A DNA stretch of 45,769 bases from JBGPOS01 sp041488155 (GTDB taxonomy: Bacteria; Chloroflexota; Dehalococcoidia; Tepidiformales; Tepidiformaceae): the NCBI GenBank assembly GCA_041488155.1, contig JBGPOS010000031.1:1-45769 (forward strand), written 5' to 3'. Shown piece by piece: positions 40,197 through 45,769 of the stretch; position 1 is the stretch's first letter, and each line of letters opens with the position of its first letter. The notes below the pieces were generated by a model, which made no database searches, was not told where the DNA came from, and saw nothing but the letters and a program-made list of their open reading frames with translations. Made by a program: the position numbers and the translations under genes.

Positions 40197-41768
40197 CTAC
40201 CCTCGGGTCACCGGACTGAGGGGCTGTGGGTTTAGCAGCACGCGGGGCTCGCGCTCCACGGGCGGTTGCAGCACGGGTCTGCGGTCATCTGTGCTCAGAA
40301 GAGGTGCGTATTTGCCCAGGAGCCTGTCGTACCTGTCCGAGTAGAACGCCGGGAGCATGTCGGACTCCCCCTCGTGGAAGGCGCGGAACTGGCGATCCGT
40401 TGCCAGCAGGTCGCGAATCCTGCGGAACTCGCCGAGCGTCGTCCGCCAGTCGATCTGGTGCAGGGCGGTGCCGACACGGAAGGTGGGCCCCGATGCTGCC
40501 CGCACTCGCTTCGCCAGCCTGCGGGGCGAGCTCCAGAACGAGAACAGGTCAATGAGCTGCGAGTAGTACTCCAGCGGGTTGTAGTGCTTGAGTACCAACA
40601 CGAGGTACGGCGCCAGATAGAACCCGAACGGCATATTCTCGAGGATGCGGCCCTCCGCCCGGTACTGGCTGAACAGCGGCGTGCCGCCGAATGGCACCGG
40701 GATATTCATGGCGGGCCAAACGAAGGGCGCTCGCCGCATGAACTCTTTCGTCAGCTCAATTGGCGCCGACCCCTGGTCTCCATCAAGGCCGAAGATGAGG
40801 TTCGCCTGGATGCCCGGAACGTACCCCCGGATCAACTCAAAGTGTTGAACCACCTCGTCCAGCTTGCGACGGCCGCCGGCCCTGACCGAGACTCCCGATT
40901 TCTGCGAGTAGTTGGTCCACGATTCGACGCCGGGCGCGACGTACCAACAGTTCGTGTCGCGCAGGCGGGCCAACCGTGATTCACGGAGCAGCGACAGCGA
41001 GCACTCCATTAGGTAGGGGTTGCGCGACCCGGGCGGACGCTGTTCAAGCACGTCCATCACCTGGTCGAACTTCACGGCGAAGTTCGGGTCGTGGAACCCG
41101 ATCTTGGCGCGGGGGAAGCGCTTCGAGATGAACCGTAAGTCCGCTTCCAGCCGATCGAGCGGGAGAAGCGAGTGGGGGCGGTTCCAGTCGATGCAGAAGT
41201 CGCAGGAGTAGGGGCACCCCACACTTGCGAGCAGGGGGATAGCCGTCGCGGGATAGGTGTGTCCCCGCCACAGTACCGTAGCCTCCAGCTCCGGCATTCG
41301 CTCTTCGACGGAGGGAAGCTCGAGTAGCCGGCGGCCGCTCGTCACTATCTGGCCGCGCGGCCGATCGCGCAGGATCTCCTCGATTAGCGCCCGATCGCAC
41401 TGGAGGACCACCACATCGAAGAAGCGCAGGCAGTCCTGGGGGAATGCCGCGGCGTGCGGACCACCAATGACGGTGACCGTCCCCTCCTTCCGGTACAGCT
41501 TCGCGAGCGCGTAAGCCAACGGGCTGGCGCGCGTGTAGCTGGAAAGGAACACCACATCCAGATCGTCGGGAAGAAGCGACTTCGGGTCGGCTTGTCCGTA
41601 GTACGTCGCATAGAACGTATCGTGGCCTAGCTGGCGGCACCAGACGCTCACTGCCTGGGGCGTAATGCTGACGTACTGCCGGGTGAGTGCAGCGGTGTAC
41701 AGGCGCATCGTGACTGATGGCGCCGCGCGGGCCTCCAGTATCTCCAAAACGCCGATCCGCACTTCCAC
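40197..41768 (-). CDS. Radical SAM protein with B12-binding-like N-terminal domain
   Basis: 523 aa, GTG start. Residues about 20-150 resemble a cobalamin-binding Rossmann domain (VSVWCRQLGHDTFYATYYGQ, DLDVVFLSSYTRASPLAYAL, TVTVIGGPHAAAFP), but no DxHxxG is visible, so B12 may bind base-off without His or not at all. The radical SAM cluster motif is CPYSCDFC (CxxxCxxC), followed by DPNFAVKFDQ and ESWTNYSQKSG in the TIM barrel. The C-terminal 130 residues are helical. Such enzymes methylate or rearrange unactivated carbons in lipids and natural products; the substrate is unknown. Confidence 0.85.
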   Translation of the reverse strand: MEVRIGVLEILEARAAPSVTMRLYTAALTRQYVSITPQAVSVWCRQLGHDTFYATYYGQADPKSLLPDDLDVVFLSSYTRASPLAYALAKLYRKEGTVTVIGGPHAAAFPQDCLRFFDVVVLQCDRALIEEILRDRPRGQIVTSGRRLLELPSVEERMPELEATVLWRGHTYPATAIPLLASVGCPYSCDFCIDWNRPHSLLPLDRLEADLRFISKRFPRAKIGFHDPNFAVKFDQVMDVLEQRPPGSRNPYLMECSLSLLRESRLARLRDTNCWYVAPGVESWTNYSQKSGVSVRAGGRRKLDEVVQHFELIRGYVPGIQANLIFGLDGDQGSAPIELTKEFMRRAPFVWPAMNIPVPFGGTPLFSQYRAEGRILENMPFGFYLAPYLVLVLKHYNPLEYYSQLIDLFSFWSSPRRLAKRVRAASGPTFRVGTALHQIDWRTTLGEFRRIRDLLATDRQFRAFHEGESDMLPAFYSDRYDRLLGKYAPLLSTDDRRPVLQPPVEREPRVLLNPQPLSPVTRG

Positions 41769-41924
41769 GTCCGATCTGACTTATCGCAGGGACCTACCAT
41801 GGGCAGCCTACCGGCAGCATCAGTCCCCATAAGGTTATCATGTCCAACAGCGCTATGGCGGGTGGCTGCAAATCTTGCGGTCCAGTTATCCGCTCTTTCT
41901 AGATTCGGAAGGTCTTATTCTCGG

Positions 41925-41947
41925 GGGCCCGTAGCTCAGTTGGCTAG
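41925..41947 (+). other. 5' half of a tRNA gene cut by IS630
   Basis: GGGCCCG-TA-GCTCAGTTGGCTAG is the acceptor 5' strand and D arm of a tRNA. It stops where the IS630-like element begins (TACTTAG). The acceptor strand GGGCCCG can pair with CGGGCCT of the tRNA-Lys 3' half at 39.69 kb (six Watson-Crick pairs and one G-T), so both may derive from tRNA-Lys. Confidence 0.7.
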
Positions 41948-42895
41948 TACTTAGTAGAGAAAGTAAGCACGGGCATGCAGGATAATGGCCGCATGGGAGC
42001 AGCAGCCACAGTCGTCACCCTTACCGAAGACGAGCGGGACGAGCTGGAGCGCTGGGCGCGCTCACCCACGACCGAGCAGCGGCGGCGTTCCGGGCGCGGG
42101 TGGTGCTCGCGGCGGCGGCCGGCGAAGGCTCGACAAGCATCGCGCGACGCGAGGGTGTACGCCTGACGACGGCCAGCACGTGGCGTGTCCGCTTTGCCGA
42201 GAAGGGGATCGCCGGGTTGGTCGACGAGCAGCGCTCGGGGAGGCCACAGCGCTACGGCGCGGAGGTCGAGCGGAGGGTCCTGGTCACGCTTGATGAACCA
42301 CCACCCGAGGGCTACGCCAGTTGGAATGGGCGCCTCCTCGCGCAGGCACTGGGAGACGTGCCCGCAGATCAGGTCTGGAGGATCTTGCGGCGCAACGGGG
42401 TCCAGTTGGAGCGGCGTCGGAGCTGGTGCATCAGCACGGACCCTGAGTTTGGGCCAAAGTCAGCGGACATCGTCGGCCTCTATCTGGCACCGCCGGAGAA
42501 CGCAGTCATCCTCTGCGTGGACGAGAAGCCGCACATCCAGGCGTTGGAGCGCGCCCAGAGCTATTTCAGACTGCCGAATGGCAAGGCCGTGCGCGGCGCC
42601 AGTCATGAGTACAAACGCCATGGCACGACGACCCTCTTCGCTGCCTTCGACCTCACCGGCAAAGTCCAGGGGATGCATACCCAGCGCCGCCGGCGAGAGG
42701 AGTTCGTCGCCTTCATGAACCGCGTCGTCGCTGCCTACCCAGGACACGAACTGCATGTGGTGCTCGATAACCTCAGCACCCATAAGCCGAAGCACGACGC
42801 CTGGCTGAGCCGCCATCCGAACGTCCACTTCCACTTCACCCCCACGCATGCCAGTTGGCTGAACCAGGTCGAGGTCTGGTTCAGCATCCTCAGCG
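41948..42895 (+). mobile_element. IS630-family element, right end missing
   Basis: It starts with TA inside a tRNA D arm, in line with the TA target of IS630/Tc1 elements, and carries a transposase that is frameshifted and cut off before its C-terminal 60 or so residues. At about 42895 it joins directly to the truncated luciferase-like gene, so a deletion removed the right IS end together with the 3' part of that gene. No second inverted repeat can be identified. Confidence 0.75.
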
Positions 42896-42918
42896 GAGCC
42901 GTAACATTTTCGGTCTGA
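41975..42918 (+). pseudogene. IS630-type transposase, frameshifted and 3'-truncated
   Basis: The first part (MGAAATVVTLTEDERDELER) and the rest (ARVVLAAAAGEGSTSIARRE) lie in different frames, joined by a one- or two-base shift near 42075. HTH: STSIARREGVRLTTASTWRV. DDE: CVDEKPHIQALERA, VVLDNLSTHK and NQVEVWFSIL supply D, D and E. Normal proteins continue past WFSILS for dozens of residues; here the frame runs into foreign sequence (GAVTFSV) and stops at 42918. Confidence 0.82.
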
Positions 42919-43451
42919 AGGCGCCAAGCATCAGCGGTGGGACGGGGTCCGGACGCGGCTCGCAATAGGCGTCTCGTATTCGGTAGTACTCGCCTTCGAA
43001 CGTCGCACTCTGCGTAGACCAGAGTGCCTTGATGATCTGAATCGTTTCCTCGAGCTGCCGGACTCTGTCCAGGGCTGGAGCGAAGTCGTAGCCGTATGCC
43101 CGATACTCCTCCTCGTTGCACCCGGCTCCCAGAACCGAGGATGAACCGCCCGCCGCTCAACAACTGCAGCGCGGCGCCCATTTTGGCGAGGAGCGCCCGG
43201 TTCCGGAACGACTGGCAGAGGACCGCGTTGCCGAAGCGGAACCCGGGGTGCCGCGCCGCGAGATAAGTCAGCGTGGTGAACCCTTCAAGCTGCTGGTCGT
43301 CCCCAGACTGAAGGTGGTCAACGACCCAGACAGAATCGAAGTGCCCGGCAACCAGTTCGAGCGCGTGATGAGCGTCCCTTACCAGAGATGCCGGACCGTA
43401 TGCGTCGGGAAACTCCGCGGGGATTACGAGGCCAAACTGGATCTGTCGCAT
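42890..43451 (-). pseudogene. Luciferase-like monooxygenase, frameshifted and truncated
   Basis: From ATG 43451: MRQIQFGLVIPAEFPDAYGP, then FDSVWVVDHL, FGNAVLCQSFRNRALLAKMG and LSGGRFILG, the standard LLM/F420-dependent pattern. One extra base near 43130-43135 shifts the frame; the correct continuation is LGAGCNEEEYRAYGYDFAPA, QLEETIQIIKALW and PPLMLGAFRPKMLRL. There the gene runs into the IS630 fragment, losing its C-terminal third or so. A flavin- or F420-dependent oxidoreductase before decay. Confidence 0.82.
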
Positions 43452-43727
43452 ATCGCGGCCGATTCTAGCAGGGTGCCCTCTGCGAAGCCGTGGGGCATAT
43501 GGTGCTTGGTCGAGTCGACCGCTGCCTGGAAATCTTCACCGCCCAGGCCGCCCAGACTGGGGTCGCCCACTTGGCCGGTCTGGGCGGACTTCCTAGACTT
43601 TGCGACGTTGTTCTCCTCGTTCAAAGCGTCAATGTCCTTCGCGAAAGGAAAAGCTCAGCGGCTTCAGATTCGCGCCGCTCGGTTTCGAAAGGCCTCACGG
43701 GTTCTGCGGAGACTGTCTCATACGGTC
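43452..43727. other. Spacer between LLM pseudogene and comM duplicate
   Basis: A leftward frame 43424-43624 (TTG start; NVAKSRKSAQTGQVGDPSLG, then GLGGEDFQAAVDSTKHH) is hydrophilic and might be a small protein overlapping the LLM start, but there is no well-placed ribosome-binding site. Nothing else was recognised. Confidence 0.25.
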
Positions 43728-44055
43728 CGTCGTACGACCTTCCCGTCGCGGTCGGGATACTCGCCGCGAGCGGACAGATCGTTGGTTCGTTCGACGATGC
43801 CGTGTTCATGGGCGAACTGTCGCTGGATGGAGAGGTGCGGAGCGTCCACGGGGTGTTGCCGATGGTCGACCTCGCCCGAAAGAACGGAAAGCAGAGGGCC
43901 TTCGTACCAGCCGCCAACGCGGCCGAGGCCTCGCTCGTCTCCGGTGTCGAGGTGTTCCCTGTGACAACGCTCGCCAGCCTCGCCTCCCACCTTCTCGGCG
44001 CGGTGCCGATCGAGCCACACGCAGGCGCGCCCGCGGAGACGCAGGCCGAGCTGTT
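43728..44055 (+). repeat. Partial tandem duplication of comM (internal segment)
   Basis: 328 bp closely matching 44330-44657 at a constant offset of 602 bp. It encodes PSYDLPVAVGILAASGQIVG through VEVFPVTTLASLASHLLG and GAPAETQAELL, corresponding to about residues 80-189 of ComM. Substitutions are few (for example ALAR to DLAR, KLRAF to KQRAF). The copy lacks the start and the AAA+ domain, so it is non-functional as ComM. It ends 37 nt before the real comM start. Confidence 0.9.
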
Positions 44056-44091
44056 GACCCGCCCCGCCGCGCGCGCTGACAATCCCCGCCA

Positions 44092-45627
44092 ATGCTCGCC
44101 CGCGTCTACAGCTGTGCACTGATCGGCCTTGACGGCCAGCTCGTCGAGGTTGAGGTCGACATCACCCGGGCGGAAATGCCCAACACGATGATCGTGGGCC
44201 TGCCGGATGCCGCGGTGCAGGAGGCGAAGGAACGCGTGCGCGCGGCGGTGCGGAACAGCGGACTTACGTGGCCGTTCAACAATCGCATCGTCGTAAACCT
44301 CGCTCCCGCGGACCTGCGTAAGGAGGGCCCGTCGTACGACCTTCCCGTGGCGGTCGGGATACTCGCCGCGAGCGGACAGATCGTTGGTTCATTCGACGAT
44401 GCCGTGTTCATGGGCGAACTGTCGCTGGATGGCGAGGTGCGGAGCGTCCACGGGGTGCTGCCGATGGTCGCCCTCGCCCGGAAGAACGGGAAGCTGCGAG
44501 CGTTTGTGCCGGCCGCCAACTCAGCCGAAGCATCGCTCGTATCAGGCGTTGAGGTTTATCCGGTGACAACGCTCGCCAGCCTCGCCTCCCACCTGCTCGG
44601 CGCGGTGCCGATCGAGCCCCATGCCGGCGCGCCCGCGGAGACGCCGGCCGAGCTGTTTCGCGGGACAGACTTCGCCGACATCGTGGGCCAGGAGCATGTG
44701 AAGCGCGCGCTGGAGGTGGCGGCGGCGGGGGGCCACAACGTGATCATGCGCGGGCCTCCCGGCAGCGGGAAGACGCTGCTGGCTCGGGCCATGCCCTCGA
44801 TCCTGCCGCCGATGACACCGGAAGAAGCGCTGGAGGTGACGCGGATTTATAGCGTGGCGGCCCTTCTTCCGTCCGGAGCCGGCCTGATCACGACGCGTCC
44901 GTTCCGCGCGCCACACCACACGATTTCCCACGCCGGACTTGTTGGCGGCGGCACCATGCCACGCCCCGGCGAAATCACGCTCTGCCACCGTGGCGTGCTT
45001 TTCCTGGATGAGTTGCCGGAATTCGGACCTCAGGTCCTGGATGTACTCCGCCAGCCGCTGGAGGACCGCCTCGTCACCATCAGCCGGGCCCGGATGTCGG
45101 TGACATTCCCCGCCAACTTCTCGCTGGTGGCGGCCATGAATCCCTGTCCGTGCGGCTTCTACGGGGACCCCACACGCGAATGCACGTGCCCCGCGGCAGT
45201 GGTTTCCAGGTATCAGCGCCGCATCAGCGGGCCGTTGCTGGACCGTATCGACCTCTTTGTGGACGTACCGAGGGTCGCCTACGAGAAGCTCGCTTCCACC
45301 GCGAAGGCCGAGCCATCGGCGGCAGTCGCCGCGCGGGTGCATGCGGCGCGGCGCGTGCAGCATGCGCGCTTCGCCAGCGACGGTGCGGGTGGTACGACGC
45401 TCAACGCCGAGATGAACCCCTCGCAGGTGCGCGACTTCGCCCAGCTCCAGCTCGAAGACGGAGCCTTGAACCTGCTCAAGATTGCAGTCGAGCGGTTGAA
45501 CCTCTCAGCCCGTGCCTTCCACCGCGTGCTGAAGCTCGCGCGGACGATCGCGGACCTTGCGGGGAGCGACATCATCGGCCAGGCGCACCTCGCGGAGAGC
45601 ATCCAGTACCGCGAGCGCGCCGACTAG
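44092..45627 (+). CDS. comM: ComM/YifB-type Mg-chelatase-like AAA+ ATPase
   Basis: 511 aa, complete. Residues 1-180 are the ChlI/Lon-protease-like fold (LVEVEVDITRAEMPNTMIVG, LPDAAVQEAKERVRAA, SYDLPVAVGILAASG). The AAA+ domain has Walker A GPPGSGKT (221-228), Walker B VLFLDELPEF and the zinc-like NPCPCGFYGDPTRECTCP. The C-terminal Mg_chelatase_C region ends with LSARAFHRVLKLARTIADL. Family knowledge: ComM is a hexameric helicase for branch migration in natural transformation. There is no visible ribosome-binding site before the ATG, and a partial duplicate of the gene lies just upstream. Confidence 0.92.
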   Translation: MLARVYSCALIGLDGQLVEVEVDITRAEMPNTMIVGLPDAAVQEAKERVRAAVRNSGLTWPFNNRIVVNLAPADLRKEGPSYDLPVAVGILAASGQIVGSFDDAVFMGELSLDGEVRSVHGVLPMVALARKNGKLRAFVPAANSAEASLVSGVEVYPVTTLASLASHLLGAVPIEPHAGAPAETPAELFRGTDFADIVGQEHVKRALEVAAAGGHNVIMRGPPGSGKTLLARAMPSILPPMTPEEALEVTRIYSVAALLPSGAGLITTRPFRAPHHTISHAGLVGGGTMPRPGEITLCHRGVLFLDELPEFGPQVLDVLRQPLEDRLVTISRARMSVTFPANFSLVAAMNPCPCGFYGDPTRECTCPAAVVSRYQRRISGPLLDRIDLFVDVPRVAYEKLASTAKAEPSAAVAARVHAARRVQHARFASDGAGGTTLNAEMNPSQVRDFAQLQLEDGALNLLKIAVERLNLSARAFHRVLKLARTIADLAGSDIIGQAHLAESIQYRERAD

Positions 45628-45668
45628 CTGGTGCGGCAAGCCACCGCCCGCGCTACCATGGCTGGCAA

Positions 45669-45743
45669 GCCCCCGTAGCTCAGCGGATAGAGTGTCGGCC
45701 TCCGGAGCCGAAGGCACAGGTTCGAGTCCTGTCGGGGGTACCA
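45669..45743 (+). tRNA. tRNA-Arg (anticodon CCG)
   Basis: Complete cloverleaf: acceptor GCCCCCG/CGGGGGT (G1-T72 wobble), D arm GCTCAGCGGATAGAGT, anticodon stem TCGGC/GCCGA around CTCCGGA, T arm ACAGG-TTCGAGT-CCTGT and an encoded CCA end. Confidence 0.95.
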
Positions 45744-45769
45744 CGTCGCCCGCGGCTTTGCCGCTACCA

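Noticed and set aside
40197..41768. Radical SAM gene as part of the packaging island
   Set aside because: It lies beyond the tRNA-Lys fragment that marks the element end and is on the opposite strand, so it is more likely host DNA.
39648..41947. Permuted tRNA gene (3' half before 5' half)
   Set aside because: Known permuted tRNAs have short spacers; here 2.2 kb with a full gene lies between, and each half has its own explanation (attachment site, IS insertion).
1..45769. CRISPR array or cas genes
   Set aside because: No regularly spaced repeats and no Cas-like protein were found; the only regular repeats are the 11-bp iterons at 39.55 kb, which have no spacers.

Overview
The window is high-GC bacterial DNA. 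It is rich in lipoproteins with low-complexity Thr/Pro/Ser linkers after the lipobox, GTG starts, ATGA-type gene overlaps, a sigma-K/RskA pair, Flp pilin and TadG-like proteins, and secreted-repeat lipoproteins. Together with a remnant of an N-terminus that I recall from Chloroflexota regulators (MPSERVQRQID), this points to Chloroflexota, perhaps Dehalococcoidia or a relative. That is inference from protein style; there is no rRNA or other phylogenetic marker here.

Layout. 1-5.3 kb: end of a J-domain membrane protein, small exported proteins, a stand-alone degenerate receiver and a two-gene ABC-2 exporter. 5.6-7.1 kb: a frameshifted RDD gene and a small conserved gene. 7.2-11.9 kb: a tightly overlapped operon, read right to left, of a lipoprotein, two LolD/MacB-type ATPases and an 892-aa FtsX-type permease, with a dead ABC ATPase fragment just upstream. 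12.6-19.1 kb: membrane and envelope genes (PAP2 phosphatase, DUF1003, Flp pilin, LPG-synthase-type flippase, lipoproteins, DinB). 19.2-24.2 kb: an IS30-family element inactivated twice, a solo peptide-type substrate-binding protein, a membrane protein and a second partial IS30 copy. 24.3-32.5 kb: a receiver-like protein, an exported phosphoesterase, a TadG-like vWA protein, two exported redox-type proteins (secreted-repeat lipoprotein and cupredoxin), then an ECF sigma factor with its RskA-like anti-sigma.

32.9-39.7 kb is the most unusual part. A RAMA/zinc-ribbon protein and a tyrosine recombinase lead into a coupled operon of D12 adenine methyltransferase, ParB-like protein, small terminase and large terminase. 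It ends at a hairpin, a cluster of 11-bp iterons and the 3' half of a tRNA-Lys gene. There is no portal, protease, capsid or tail gene. This is either a packaging-only mobile island (satellite-like) or a prophage cut off right after terL.

39.7-45.8 kb: a B12-binding-type radical SAM gene, the 5' half of a tRNA that can pair with the upstream 3' half, an IS630-family element that is frameshifted and fused to a truncated luciferase-like gene, a partial tandem duplication of comM, an intact comM (Mg-chelatase-like) gene and a tRNA-Arg(CCG). Single-base frameshifts recur (RDD, IS30, IS630, LLM), so real decay and read error both need to be considered.
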